Shown here: positions 15,325-23,795 of the stretch, piece after piece
Position numbering within the stretch: position 1 is the stretch's first letter
How the letters are laid out: each line of letters starts with the position of its first letter
DNA from: Oscillospiraceae bacterium
GTDB taxonomy: Bacteria > Bacillota > Clostridia > Oscillospirales > Oscillospiraceae
Reading direction: 5' to 3'
NCBI GenBank assembly: GCA_015067845.1
Contig: SVLT01000021.1
Location: 1-33,598, forward strand
Length of the DNA stretch: 33,598 bases
The notes under the pieces: generated by a model
The model's database searches: none
Seen by the model: only the letters and a program-made list of their open reading frames with translations
Told to the model about the DNA's origin: nothing
Made by a program: the position numbers and the translations under genes

Positions 15325-17718
15325 TCATTTATCGTTGCGGTGTAAATACTTGTATGCGGAATCCGAGAATGCCAGCATCTTTTCTGCCAAGGGGTAAATA
15401 TCGGCATTTCGGGCAGTATAGCTTTCCATGCTGTCCTGAACGGTGATCACCTTGGTGCCATCGGCCTTGTAGAAATCGATGGTCAGCAGGCAGCGGCCAT
15501 CCGCAACAACAATCTCGTTCAGGAAGAACTCATAAACGCTGTAGTTTTTCTGTCCTTCCAGACGGATATTATTCTTCTCCTCACCCATGTGATTGGTGTA
15601 GGACACCAGCGCATAGCAATCTGCGCCGATGCGGTCGGCACGAACTGCCATAGCCATGGAAATTTTTGTTTCCAAGATGTATGCTGTGCCGTAATAACCG
15701 GTGGCATCTCCATCAACGGTCTGTTTGTCTGCGTAGGCGTCCACAAACTGCGTACCCTCGGCCAGCTCCTCGGTTGTCAAGTCCTTGTTTGCCAGGTCAT
15801 CCGCATTATAGCCGAATTCGATTTGTGCCGCCGCGCCGTAGTTCAGCAAGTCAATGCACAGTGTACGGAATTCCTGACCGTACTCCTTTTCCCGGAGCTG
15901 ACGGAGAATGTAAGAGCGGATGCTGTCGGAATGCTCGCCTACAAGTGTTCCTTCGCTGTTGTAAACGGAAATATGAATGGTGTCGCACATCTCCTTGGCA
16001 GCAAGGCCGGTGTAGGTGATGTCGTAAACAGAGTTGTTCTTCTTGAAGGATGTGATAGGTGCTTCCGTGGTCTCGGTGGTGCCGTCCGCAAACTCCCGGA
16101 CGAATACTACCTTGCCACCCTCGTCCACCAAACCTGTATAGAATCCGAAGTACATATCTAGGGTGTTACCCAGGTTGATAGATGTGCCGTAGAACTTGGC
16201 GGGGATGGCTTCTATCTTTTGATCACTGCAGTAAACGCAGGTGCTGACACTCTGACCAATTGCCACATAGGTAGACCCTTGTGTGACAGTATTAAATTTA
16301 TGATAACTCCGGTTTGCTTTGGTCAGTTCAGTGTTTCCGTAATCTACCCTGATTTGATTCCACTGCGCTTCTGATCCGCAATAGGTCACACTGGTTAGAC
16401 CGGAACCGTTGAACGTAGCGTATCCAATGTTGGTCACACTATTGGGGATGGTGATACTAGTCAGGCTGGTACAGCAATAGAACGCATAATCACCAATACT
16501 GGTCACGCTATCGGGAATTACAATGCTTGTCAGATTGCTACAACCATAATCCGGTACCATGCGATCAGAGCCTCGTACAAAAGCGTTCGAACCTATACTG
16601 GTCACACCCGGCTCGATAATAATCTTGACGATAGACAAGAGATATTCGCTCCACGGAGGATTATCCCAAGACACTTCTATTCGGCAATACGGGTCAAAGG
16701 GGTCGCACCAAATCTCCGGATAGCATGCGCTATAACCATCCATCTCCCCCGTACCTGAGATGGTTAAGGTACCCTCATCATCCAGCATCCATGTTAAATT
16801 GGGTCCGCAGGTGCCGCTGGCAATGATTCCTTCTTCTCCTATAGTTCCGCAGATGTTACAGGTAGCATCCTGGTCATCGTCGTACTCGTGAGCACAGGGA
16901 ACGCCGCAGAGGTAGCAAACGCCGTTGGTGGACTCGCCTTCTTCATTGACGTAGGTGTGGCCGCAAACGTGCTGGCAGCGAGCGCAGACGCCGTCGCCAT
17001 TGGAGTAATCGTGGCCCAGAGCCTCGGCAGCGATGTAGCCACAGCCGGGAACGGTACAGTAGGAAGGAATGGTGCAAGTTGCATCAACCAAAGTATGCTG
17101 AACAGTACCTTCGGTTGCGCCGCAGATGGTGCAGGTCTTAAGTGTGGGATGGGTTGCTTCCATCCATTTATGATAACTCCGGGTTGCATTGATTAACTCA
17201 TCATTACCAGAGCCCATCTCGATGGTAGCCCATTCATCTTCAGTGCCACAATAAGTCACGCTGCTCAGCCTGAAGGCGTTATAGAACGCATCATGGCCAA
17301 TACTGGTGACACTATTGGGGATTTCCACGCTGATTAGATCGGTATAACCAGAGTAAAAAAACTGCGGCTGCAGCGGATCAAGAAGGCTTTCCGAGCCATC
17401 AACAAAAGCGTAATCGCCAATATGTGTCACACCTGGTTCTATAATAATTCTGGCAATAGATGAATCATATCGGCTCCAAGCAGGGTTCGCCCACCATGGA
17501 CCAGCCGGTCCTTCATCATCTGGCCATGTTAGGCCGTAATCCCACATTGCACCAGTGCCGGAAATGGTCAAAGTTCCAGCATCATCCAGCATCCACGTCA
17601 GATTCTCGCCACAGGTGCCGCTGTCAACAATTTCTGCCGCCTGGGCCTGGGTGGGCATCAAAGCAACGCACAGCACAACCAGCGCCAAAGTCACCAAAAT
17701 CGTACAGAATTTCCTCAT
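15325..17718 (-). CDS. BspA-like leucine-rich-repeat secreted protein
   Basis: The 797-residue protein begins with a Sec signal peptide (cleavage near AQA-A, residue 27). Two similar blocks follow, at about 34-185 and 302-480. Each starts GTCGxNLTWMLDD(A/E)GTLTISGTG and contains LRR_5-type repeats such as IPNSVTSIGHDAFYNA and IPDSVTSIGDYAFYCC. Between them (about 190-295) lie Cys-pair modules (CTICGAT, CARCQH, CYLCGV, CNICGT). The last about 290 residues form a separate beta-rich domain with SIRSYILRQLREK and LLNYGAAAQIEFGYN, as seen in other clostridial secreted proteins. BspA-like proteins mediate adhesion; the function here is unproven. No wall-sorting signal is present at the C-terminus. 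A promoter lies at 17767-17795 and the 41-residue peptide gene follows at once. Confidence 0.9.
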   Translation of the reverse strand: MRKFCTILVTLALVVLCVALMPTQAQAAEIVDSGTCGENLTWMLDDAGTLTISGTGAMWDYGLTWPDDEGPAGPWWANPAWSRYDSSIARIIIEPGVTHIGDYAFVDGSESLLDPLQPQFFYSGYTDLISVEIPNSVTSIGHDAFYNAFRLSSVTYCGTEDEWATIEMGSGNDELINATRSYHKWMEATHPTLKTCTICGATEGTVQHTLVDATCTIPSYCTVPGCGYIAAEALGHDYSNGDGVCARCQHVCGHTYVNEEGESTNGVCYLCGVPCAHEYDDDQDATCNICGTIGEEGIIASGTCGPNLTWMLDDEGTLTISGTGEMDGYSACYPEIWCDPFDPYCRIEVSWDNPPWSEYLLSIVKIIIEPGVTSIGSNAFVRGSDRMVPDYGCSNLTSIVIPDSVTSIGDYAFYCCTSLTSITIPNSVTNIGYATFNGSGLTSVTYCGSEAQWNQIRVDYGNTELTKANRSYHKFNTVTQGSTYVAIGQSVSTCVYCSDQKIEAIPAKFYGTSINLGNTLDMYFGFYTGLVDEGGKVVFVREFADGTTETTEAPITSFKKNNSVYDITYTGLAAKEMCDTIHISVYNSEGTLVGEHSDSIRSYILRQLREKEYGQEFRTLCIDLLNYGAAAQIEFGYNADDLANKDLTTEELAEGTQFVDAYADKQTVDGDATGYYGTAYILETKISMAMAVRADRIGADCYALVSYTNHMGEEKNNIRLEGQKNYSVYEFFLNEIVVADGRCLLTIDFYKADGTKVITVQDSMESYTARNADIYPLAEKMLAFSDSAYKYLHRNDK

Positions 17719-17766
17719 GCATATCTCTCCTTGTAAAGCAAAATGTGTGCTCGAATGCTATTTTTA

Positions 17767-17795
17767 AGTATATCGCCATTTTTGTAACTTGTCAA
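17767..17795 (-). promoter_or_regulatory. Promoter of the BspA-like gene
   Basis: On the minus strand consensus TTGACA (17795-17790) and TATACT (17772-17767) with a 17-base spacer. The -35 box lies inside the inverted repeat at 17785-17799. Confidence 0.8.
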
Positions 17796-17799
17796 GTTA
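17785..17799. repeat. Perfect inverted repeat over the -35 box (possible XRE operator)
   Basis: TAACTTG-T-CAAGTTA, 7-base arms around one base. It covers the -35 box of the BspA-like promoter and lies 66 bases upstream of the divergent XRE gene, so it is a natural candidate binding site for that protein. Confidence 0.5.
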
Positions 17800-17865
17800 T
17801 ATTTGTTATATTTTATGTTGTCGCTTTTATGGCTGTCAGCGGATATACTAAGTAGGGGTGAGAAT

Positions 17866-18093
17866 ATGCAAACACAGCAAAAGGAAAAATATCGGCATTT
17901 GGGGTTAAACATCTCCTACTATCGAAAGGAAAAAGGGCTCTCGCAAAGCCAACTGGCAGAGCTGGTCAACATCAGCCGCACCCATATGAGCCGCATTGAA
18001 ACGGCCGACTGCGCCGTTTCTTTGGATGTTGTATTTGATATTTGCGACGCTTTATGCATTAAGCCGACGAAATTATTCGATTTCAGAGATTAA
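17866..18093 (+). CDS. Small XRE-family transcriptional regulator
   Basis: From the ATG at 17866 the protein has 75 residues and is a single helix-turn-helix domain. It reads LGLNISYYRKEKGLSQSQLAELVNISRTHMSRIE, with the second helix SQSQLAELV and recognition helix ISRTHMSRIE, then a short tail. No sensor domain is present. An in-frame codon further upstream is open but has no ribosome site, while AGGGGTGAG precedes the chosen ATG. The gene is divergent from the BspA-like gene, and a perfect inverted repeat sits on that gene's -35 box, so repression of the neighbour is likely. A terminator follows the stop directly. Confidence 0.9.
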   Translation: MQTQQKEKYRHLGLNISYYRKEKGLSQSQLAELVNISRTHMSRIETADCAVSLDVVFDICDALCIKPTKLFDFRD

Positions 18094-18126
18094 CAGGCTT
18101 CCTTTGGTAAGGAAGCCTGTTTTTTA
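18092..18126 (+). terminator. Terminator of the XRE gene
   Basis: Stem AACAGGCTTCCTT / AAGGAAGCCTGTT (18092-18104 and 18109-18121) followed by a T run. Confidence 0.85.
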
Positions 18127-18130
18127 TAGC

Positions 18131-18160
18131 AAAAGAGCCTGCCGGATGGCAGGCTCTTTT
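18131..18160 (-). terminator. Terminator of the metallophosphatase gene
   Basis: Perfect stem AAAAGAGCCTGCC / GGCAGGCTCTTTT around GGAT, located just after the minus-strand stop at 18165. It is symmetric enough to act in both directions. Confidence 0.85.
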
Positions 18161-18164
18161 TATG

Positions 18165-19958
18165 TTATTCCCAATTTCCTGCTTTGATGTAGTCAGCAAG
18201 CAAGTCACGGGCGAAGATATTCTCTCCGTAGCACGCGATCTCGGTGCAGTTGACCCAGGCGTAGCCTGATGTCCAGGTATCCGCAACGATATAATAGTCC
18301 TTCTTGGGGTCAATATCGCTGACGGAAAGGTGGGAGTAATAATAGTATTTGGAGTTGTTAAAGAACTTTTCAATGAGATTTCTGCCGGAAATCTTACAGA
18401 GCATCACCTTGTTGTCAAAGGGCAGAATCATTTGCAGATCGGCATATTGCACCGTTCCGGCCTTGATGTCATAGGGACTTCTCGTATTGATGCTGCCACC
18501 TGCAAGCACAATATCGTATTCATCGCCCCATTTGGCAATGCCTGCCTCATAGTAGAGCTGGGCAACCGTTCTGCCAATTTCGCTGCTTGACCGGTAGCGG
18601 CTGTTGTAACCGAGATCCTCATAAACGGAGCCGATCTGATCCGCATATTTTTCCAACAGCTGATCCACGATTTCCGCATCCTCCAAAGATGCGCACATGT
18701 TGTGGTCGATGTATTCCGTGATGTTGATGCTGATCTCGCCGTTGGCGAAATTCACATCCATTTCCACATGGGTGATGCCCTTTTTGTTGTCACCGCCGCC
18801 TTGCAGGTGGGGTACGCCATAGGTATCCGTGAAAATGTAGTAGGAATGGCTGTGTCCCTCGAACACCAGATCCACATAGCCGCCACTGGACAGGGTCATG
18901 TCATAATAACCGGCGGTATTGCCCACATCCGTATAGCTGCCACCGTCGTGGATCAGGTAGACAATCACATCCGCACCTGCTTCCCGGAGCTTCTCGCTCT
19001 CGGCTTTGACCAGTTCTGTCAGCGCACTGCCCACCTTGAAGTAGATGCCCTTGGTCATTTCCGCAGCGATGGAGCTATAGCAATCACCCATGGCCCCGAT
19101 CAGGCCGATCTGCACGCCGCCCCGTTCGATCATCACCGAGGCTTCGCAGTACTCTACCCGCTGGTTGGTGGCGCTGTCGTAAATGTTGATAGCCAGGAAG
19201 GGGAAATCTGCCAACTGCGCATTGGCGGCAATGTATTCCTGACCCCAGTCAAACTCATGGTTGCCCAGAGCCATAGCCTCCACTTCCAGATAGTTCATCC
19301 AGTCCGTGATGATCGCACCTTTTGTGATGTTGGATTCGCTGCTTCCCTGCCACATATCGCCGGAAGAAAGAATGACCACATGTTCATCGGTCAGCTTGGC
19401 TTGCAGCAGGAATGTGGTCAGCTCATCCACGCCGGGCTGGGTGTCGGTATCGTCAAATTTGCCGTGGAGATCGTTGAAGTTGTAGAAATCGATGGTTTCC
19501 AGAACATCGATCTCGCAGCTGTCGCAAAAACCGTCGTTGTTGACATCGGAATGGTCTGCGCATTGGTCGCCGCTTCCGTCGACACCAATAACCAGTATTT
19601 CCTTCGCGTCGCAATTGCCGCACTTCCGCTCTTTTTTGCCGGCGGACGAGGCGGTGGGCTCTGTGACGGTTACCCAGTCCCCGTAACTATGTCCGGTTGC
19701 GGTAGTCTGCGCATCTGCGTAAACATCACCGCAGGTACAGACATGGAGCGTATAGCCATCTTCTGTGCAGGTGGGAGCGACTACCTCATCGGCATATGCA
19801 TGCTCGTGGTTCGGCAGGCTCGTTCCCGTGCTGCTCGTCCCGGGGATGCTTGACGACGGTGCGGAGGCAGAATCGCCGGTTTTCTGGCATGCGGCAAGGG
19901 ATACGATCAGGATGCACGCCAAAAGCAGGGCAAGTATTTTCTCTGTAATTTTCTTCAT
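18165..19958 (-). CDS. Metallophosphatase/5'-nucleotidase lipoprotein
   Basis: The 597-residue protein has a lipoprotein signal (LAAC, Cys24), a Ser/Thr-rich linker and Cys-pair modules (about 51-148: CTCGDVY, CGNC, CDSC). The two-domain UshA/5'-nucleotidase fold follows. Metal and catalytic motifs are FNDLHG (161-166), GDMWQGS (200-206), LGNHEFDWG (231-239) and GHSHS (368-372). The C-terminal nucleotide-binding domain contains AGGSINTRSPYDIKAG and QMILPFDNKVMLCKISG. It should hydrolyse nucleotides, cyclic nucleotides or related phosphoesters on the outer face of the membrane, supplying nucleosides and phosphate. The insertion of Cys-pair modules between anchor and enzyme is notable, since the same module type occurs in two other exported proteins of the window. 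It is a single-gene unit. Confidence 0.93.
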   Translation of the reverse strand: MKKITEKILALLLACILIVSLAACQKTGDSASAPSSSIPGTSSTGTSLPNHEHAYADEVVAPTCTEDGYTLHVCTCGDVYADAQTTATGHSYGDWVTVTEPTASSAGKKERKCGNCDAKEILVIGVDGSGDQCADHSDVNNDGFCDSCEIDVLETIDFYNFNDLHGKFDDTDTQPGVDELTTFLLQAKLTDEHVVILSSGDMWQGSSESNITKGAIITDWMNYLEVEAMALGNHEFDWGQEYIAANAQLADFPFLAINIYDSATNQRVEYCEASVMIERGGVQIGLIGAMGDCYSSIAAEMTKGIYFKVGSALTELVKAESEKLREAGADVIVYLIHDGGSYTDVGNTAGYYDMTLSSGGYVDLVFEGHSHSYYIFTDTYGVPHLQGGGDNKKGITHVEMDVNFANGEISINITEYIDHNMCASLEDAEIVDQLLEKYADQIGSVYEDLGYNSRYRSSSEIGRTVAQLYYEAGIAKWGDEYDIVLAGGSINTRSPYDIKAGTVQYADLQMILPFDNKVMLCKISGRNLIEKFFNNSKYYYYSHLSVSDIDPKKDYYIVADTWTSGYAWVNCTEIACYGENIFARDLLADYIKAGNWE

Positions 19959-19996
19959 TTGCGGTATCTCTCCCGTTTGGTCTGATGATATGTCTG

Positions 19997-20025
19997 ATTA
20001 TAACACATCTTCGGGATAAAGTCTA
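19997..20025 (-). promoter_or_regulatory. Promoter of the metallophosphatase gene
   Basis: On the minus strand TAGACT (20025-20020) and TATAAT (20002-19997) with a 17-base spacer, immediately downstream of the ABC ATPase stop codon. The -35 box is imperfect. Confidence 0.45.
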
Positions 20026-20748
20026 TTACAGAACCTTGGAAAGGAAATCCTGCAATCTGGGATGCTTGGGATTGCCGAACAGCTCTTCGGGTGTTCCCTG
20101 CTCCACGATCTTACCCTCGTCCATAAACAGCACCCGGTTGCCCACCTCCCGGGCGAAGCCCATCTCATGGGTGACCACGACCATGGTCATGCCATCCTGA
20201 GCCAGCTCCTTCATAACGCTCAGCACTTCGCCGACCATTTCCGGGTCAAGGGCGGAGGTGGGCTCGTCAAAGAGCATCACCTTGGGGTTCATCGCCAGGG
20301 CGCGGACGATGGCAATTCTCTGCTTCTGACCGCCGGAAAGCTGATTGGGGTAGGCGTTCGCCTTTTCCTCCAGACCGACTCTCTGCAAAAGCTGCATTGC
20401 CGTGGCCTCTGCCTCTTCCTTGGTCATCAGCTTGGTGCGGATGGGTGCCAGAGTAATATTTTTCAGAATGGTCATGTTGGGGAACAGGTTGAAATGCTGG
20501 AAAACCATGCCCATCTGACGGCGGATCCGGTCGATATTCACCTTGGGATCCGTAATGTCCACATTGTCAAAGACAATGCTGCCCTCGGAGGGATTCTCCA
20601 TCAGGTTCAGGCAGCGCAGGAAAGTGGACTTGCCGGAGCCGGAGGGTCCGATGATGACCACCTTTTCGCCGGGGTAAATATGCTCGGAAATGTCATCCAA
20701 AACCAGATGATCCCCGAAGGATTTACTCAAATTTTTAACGTCTATCAC
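20026..20748 (-). CDS. Polar amino acid ABC importer, ATP-binding subunit (GlnQ type)
   Basis: The 240-residue ATPase has Walker [10 protein letters not shown] (34-42), Q-loop [10 protein letters not shown] (81-90), signature LSGGQKQR (137-144), Walker [14 protein letters not shown] (158-170) and switch His in VVTHEMGFA. The FQHFNLFP and [10 protein letters not shown] forms are typical of GlnQ/HisP amino acid importers. It energises uptake by the permease encoded just upstream, which it overlaps by 14 bases. The order is binding protein, permease, ATPase. The exact amino acid cannot be told from these motifs. Confidence 0.94.
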   Translation of the reverse strand: MIDVKNLSKSFGDHLVLDDISEHIYPGEKVVIIGPSGSGKSTFLRCLNLMENPSEGSIVFDNVDITDPKVNIDRIRRQMGMVFQHFNLFPNMTILKNITLAPIRTKLMTKEEAEATAMQLLQRVGLEEKANAYPNQLSGGQKQRIAIVRALAMNPKVMLFDEPTSALDPEMVGEVLSVMKELAQDGMTMVVVTHEMGFAREVGNRVLFMDEGKIVEQGTPEELFGNPKHPRLQDFLSKVL

Positions 20749-21502
20749 TTTGGCGCAGTCTCCTTTCCAACAAATTCAGCAGCCAGCTGAACACCATGAC
20801 CAGCAGCAGGTAAATACATGCCACGCCGATCAGCGGGTACATCTGCTCATAAGTACGGCCATAAATACCCTGTGCCGCATACACCAGCTCCTTGCCGCCA
20901 ATGACGGTGATCAGGGATGTATCCTTCAAAAGAATGATAAATTCATTGCCCAGCGCCGGCAAAATCGCCTTGAACGCCTGAGGAATGACGACAAAACGCA
21001 TGGTATCCACATAATTCAGACCCAGGCTGCGGCCTGCTTCTGCCTGACCGGGATCCAATGCCATCAAACCGCCGCGAATGATCTCCGCCACATACGCACC
21101 GGAGTTGATGCCCAATGTCAGCGCACCGATCATGGTAAACTCGCGGCTTCTGGAGAAGATGACGAAGCACATGATCAAAAGCTGTACCATCATGGGCGTA
21201 CCGCGAATGACGGTTACATATACCTTACAAATTGCATTGGCAACGCCTAAAATGGGATTGCGTTTGCCCACCCGCTGCTGGTCATGGGCGGTGCGGACGA
21301 TGGCCACCAAAATACCAATGACAACGCCCATGAGCAGGGCCATGGCGGTGACCATCAAGGTTGTCTGCACACCCTCCAGATACTGCTGCCAACGGTCGTT
21401 TTCAATAAATGCCTGATAGAATTTTACGTAAAATTCCTGCCAGAAGGGAAGCTGTTTCCCTTCGATCATCAGGCCTTGCCATAACAGATAATATTCTTCC
21501 AC
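20735..21502 (-). CDS. Polar amino acid ABC importer, permease subunit
   Basis: The 255-residue membrane protein belongs to the HisM/GlnP group. It has helices from about residue 48 onward and the EAA-type cytosolic loop [21 protein letters not shown], which contacts the ATPase, followed by [15 protein letters not shown], also typical of the group. The start is GTG at 21502 with GAGGT about 5 bases upstream; an internal ATG 11 codons later is possible. The extra N-terminal stretch before the first helix is longer than usual. A hairpin separates it from the binding-protein gene, probably giving less permease than binding protein. Confidence 0.92.
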   Translation of the reverse strand: MEEYYLLWQGLMIEGKQLPFWQEFYVKFYQAFIENDRWQQYLEGVQTTLMVTAMALLMGVVIGILVAIVRTAHDQQRVGKRNPILGVANAICKVYVTVIRGTPMMVQLLIMCFVIFSRSREFTMIGALTLGINSGAYVAEIIRGGLMALDPGQAEAGRSLGLNYVDTMRFVVIPQAFKAILPALGNEFIILLKDTSLITVIGGKELVYAAQGIYGRTYEQMYPLIGVACIYLLLVMVFSWLLNLLERRLRQSDRR

Positions 21503-21528
21503 AATTACCTCACTATTTCTTCACGACA

Positions 21529-21553
21529 GAAAGGGCAGCGGTGCTGCCCTTTC
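21529..21553 (-). terminator. Intercistronic hairpin between binding protein and permease genes
   Basis: Stem GAAAGGGCAGC / GCTGCCCTTTC with a three-base loop lies directly after the binding-protein stop. There is no long T run, so it may act as a partial terminator or an mRNA-end protector within the operon. Confidence 0.55.
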
Positions 21554-21561
21554 CTAAATTT

Positions 21562-22341
21562 TTAACCGGCGGAAATATACTTTGCAACGATGGTATCCAG
21601 AGTGCCGTCTGCCTTCAGCTCGGCCAGTGCCTTGTTGACGGCTTCCTTCAGCTGAGTGTTGCCCTTGGGCAGGCCGATGGCGTACTCTTCTTCCACCCAG
21701 TTGCCGTCCAGAATGGTCAGACCGGGGTTGGCAGCCACATGCTCAGCGGCAGGGGCGTTGTCGATGACGATGCAGTCGATCTGACCGTTCTTCAATGCCT
21801 CAACAGCTGCGGCGTCAGTCTCGAAAGCGATCACATGATCCTCACCGTAACCGCCGTTCTCGGGGGTATCGGAAGCGTAGATGTAACCGGTGGTACCACG
21901 CTGTGCGCCGATCATCTTCTCACCCATGTTGTCCAGAGTCACATCGGAGCCTTCCTTGACGATGACCACGATGGTAGAAGTTGCGTAGCTGTCAGAGAAG
22001 TCCATGACCAGCTTCCGCTTATCAGTAACGGAAACGCCGGACATAACCATATCGCTCTTGCCCTGCTGAACAGCCATCAGAGCAGCGTCGAAGCTCATAT
22101 CATCGATTACCAGCTCCAGGCCCAGCTTTTCAGCGATTGCCTTCGCGATTTCAACATCGATGCCGATATAGTCGCCGTTGTCATCCTTCATTTCGTAGGG
22201 GGGGAACTCAGCGTTTGTGGACATGATCAGCTTGCCAGCCTCGATGGTGTAGCCATCACCGGATCCACCGGGAGTGGTGCAGCCTGCGAACATACCCAGA
22301 GCGATTACGAGGGTCAACAGTAAAGCAACGAGTTTTTTCAT
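21562..22341 (-). CDS. Polar amino acid ABC importer, solute-binding lipoprotein
   Basis: The 259-residue protein has a lipoprotein signal (MFAGC, Cys21) and a type II periplasmic-binding fold. The start of the mature domain, LIMSTNAEFPPYEMKDDNGDYIGIDVEIAKAIA, is the typical SBP_bac_3 pattern for polar amino acids, followed by DMSFDALMA-like and QQGKSDMVMSG segments and RGTTG in the second domain. It captures an amino acid outside the cell and delivers it to the permease. An Arg after MSGVSVTDKR fits binding of the ligand carboxylate. AAAGGAG precedes the ATG, and the promoter is at 22393-22421. It is the first gene of a three-gene operon. Confidence 0.94.
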   Translation of the reverse strand: MKKLVALLLTLVIALGMFAGCTTPGGSGDGYTIEAGKLIMSTNAEFPPYEMKDDNGDYIGIDVEIAKAIAEKLGLELVIDDMSFDAALMAVQQGKSDMVMSGVSVTDKRKLVMDFSDSYATSTIVVIVKEGSDVTLDNMGEKMIGAQRGTTGYIYASDTPENGGYGEDHVIAFETDAAAVEALKNGQIDCIVIDNAPAAEHVAANPGLTILDGNWVEEEYAIGLPKGNTQLKEAVNKALAELKADGTLDTIVAKYISAG

Positions 22342-22392
22342 AATAATGATCTCCTTTTCTTGCCCGCTGGGCGGGTTTGTTTTGATGTATGA

Positions 22393-22421
22393 ATAATAAC
22401 ACGAACATTATACATAGTCAA
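22393..22421 (-). promoter_or_regulatory. Promoter of the amino acid importer operon
   Basis: On the minus strand TTGACT (22421-22416) and TATTAT (22398-22393) with a 17-base spacer. A second -10-like TATAAT lies within the spacer region. Confidence 0.6.
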
Positions 22422-22574
22422 GTGTAACAAAATACAAAATATACACAAATACTCTCAGTTTCTGTGGTCATATTCCATAAAAATGTAGATAATTCCTGTA
22501 TATTTGCATAAAGTTGCTGTATAATTTCATTTTTCTTTTTACATATTATGCAGCATTTTCTGTATATTTGTATA

Positions 22575-22600
22575 AAAGGGCGTGCCAATGCACGCCCTTT
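22575..22600 (-). terminator. Terminator of the murD-ispD-ispF operon
   Basis: Perfect stem AAAGGGCGTGC / GCACGCCCTTT with a CAAT loop, just after the ispF stop, followed by T-rich sequence on the minus strand. The AT-rich stretch from here to about 22422 holds no gene that can be supported. Confidence 0.85.
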
Positions 22601-22602
22601 GC

Positions 22603-23073
22603 TTATTCCTCCAGCAGGCACACCGCATGGCAGGCTATGCCTTCCAGATTGCCGGTAAAGCCCAGCCCTTCCTCCGTGGTGGCCTTTACATTCACCCGGT
22701 CAGCATCCAAAGCCAGCGCACCGGCAATGTTTTCCGCCATTTGGGGAATATATGCGCCCACCTTGGGTCTTTGTGCGATCAGGGTCATATCCACATTGCT
22801 GACGCGATAGCCTTTTTCCGCCACTTTTTGCCCCACAATGCGCAGCAGCTCCAAAGAATCCGCGCCTTTATATGCCGGGTCTGTATCCGGGAAGTGATAG
22901 CCGATATCCCGCAGACCTGCCGCGCCCAACAGGGCATCGGACACCGCGTGAAGCAGTACATCCGCATCGCTGTGGCCCAAAAGGCCCTTTTCAAAGGGGA
23001 TTTTCACGCCGCCGAGAATCAGATCCCGGCCTTCCACCAGTTTATGCACATCGTAGCCGTGTCCGATCCTCAT
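22603..23073 (-). CDS. ispF: 2-C-methyl-D-erythritol 2,4-cyclodiphosphate synthase
   Basis: The protein has 156 residues from the ATG at 23073, matching the family length. Key motifs are [11 protein letters not shown] with the metal ligands Asp and His, [20 protein letters not shown] with the third His, and [11 protein letters not shown]. The late [12 protein letters not shown] is the conserved nucleotide-binding end. It cyclises CDP-methylerythritol phosphate in the MEP route to isoprenoids. The upstream codons MGGNA are in frame, but GGAGG lies 6 bases before the chosen ATG. The start overlaps the ispD stop as ATGA, so translation is coupled. Confidence 0.97.
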   Translation of the reverse strand: MRIGHGYDVHKLVEGRDLILGGVKIPFEKGLLGHSDADVLLHAVSDALLGAAGLRDIGYHFPDTDPAYKGADSLELLRIVGQKVAEKGYRVSNVDMTLIAQRPKVGAYIPQMAENIAGALALDADRVNVKATTEEGLGFTGNLEGIACHAVCLLEE

Positions 23074-23795
23074 TGCATTTCCTCCCATAAAATTTCCGCT
23101 ATCTTTAAGTCCATGGGGGTGGTGACCTTGATGTTTCGCTCGTCACCCTCCACGATCTTCACGGACATACCCATCAATTCCACCGCGGAACAATCATCGG
23201 TAATCTGCGCCTTGTCCGCTTTAGCCTTTGCCAATGCGCCGCGAAGGAGGTCAGCATCAAATACCTGGGGTGTCTGCACCGCCTGCAAAGTGCTTCTGTC
23301 CGGTGTGGACTCTACCACACCGCCCTTTACGACCTTAACGGTATCCTTAACCGGAACAGCCGGTGCCGCCGCGCCGTAGGTATGGGCCGCGCGCACTGTG
23401 CGGTCGATCACCGCACCGGTGATCAGAGGACGGGCACCGTCCTGCACGGCAACCAATTTCATATCTGCGGACAGCGCATTCAGGCCGATCTCCACGGAGT
23501 CCGGCCGGGTGTTTCCCCCCACCATAACGCATTGCACCTTATCGAATTGGTGGCACAGATCCATAATGGGCAGAATCAGATCCTGACGGGTCACCACCAC
23601 GATCTGTCGGATAGCGTCGCAATTTTGGAACGCGCGGACGGTGTGCACGATCATGGGCTCTCCGCCGATGGGTGCCATCATCTTGTCGATGCCGCCCATC
23701 CGGGATGCGCTTCCTGCAGCCACGATCACCGCGCCGCACTTTTTCAGGGGCAGCACCTTGCGCATTGCATTTGTCAACTTTTCAATTCCCATCAT
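23070..23795 (-). CDS. ispD: 2-C-methyl-D-erythritol 4-phosphate cytidylyltransferase
   Basis: The 241-residue enzyme shows the nucleotidyltransferase start [19 protein letters not shown], then [30 protein letters not shown] (metal and substrate site) and [29 protein letters not shown]. It joins CTP to methylerythritol phosphate in the MEP isoprenoid route. The N-terminal about 19 residues before [11 protein letters not shown] are longer than usual. The ATG at 23795 overlaps the murD stop (ATGA), with GGAG 5 bases upstream; a second ATG directly follows. ispF is coupled downstream. Confidence 0.96.
   Translation of the reverse strand: MMGIEKLTNAMRKVLPLKKCGAVIVAAGSASRMGGIDKMMAPIGGEPMIVHTVRAFQNCDAIRQIVVVTRQDLILPIMDLCHQFDKVQCVMVGGNTRPDSVEIGLNALSADMKLVAVQDGARPLITGAVIDRTVRAAHTYGAAAPAVPVKDTVKVVKGGVVESTPDRSTLQAVQTPQVFDADLLRGALAKAKADKAQITDDCSAVELMGMSVKIVEGDERNIKVTTPMDLKIAEILWEEMQ

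Noticed and set aside
22422..22574. Possible small RNA or T-box-like leader in the A+T-rich gap
   Set aside because: Only loose repeats of TGTATATTTG were seen, without a stable fold, specifier-type loop or downstream gene on the right strand.
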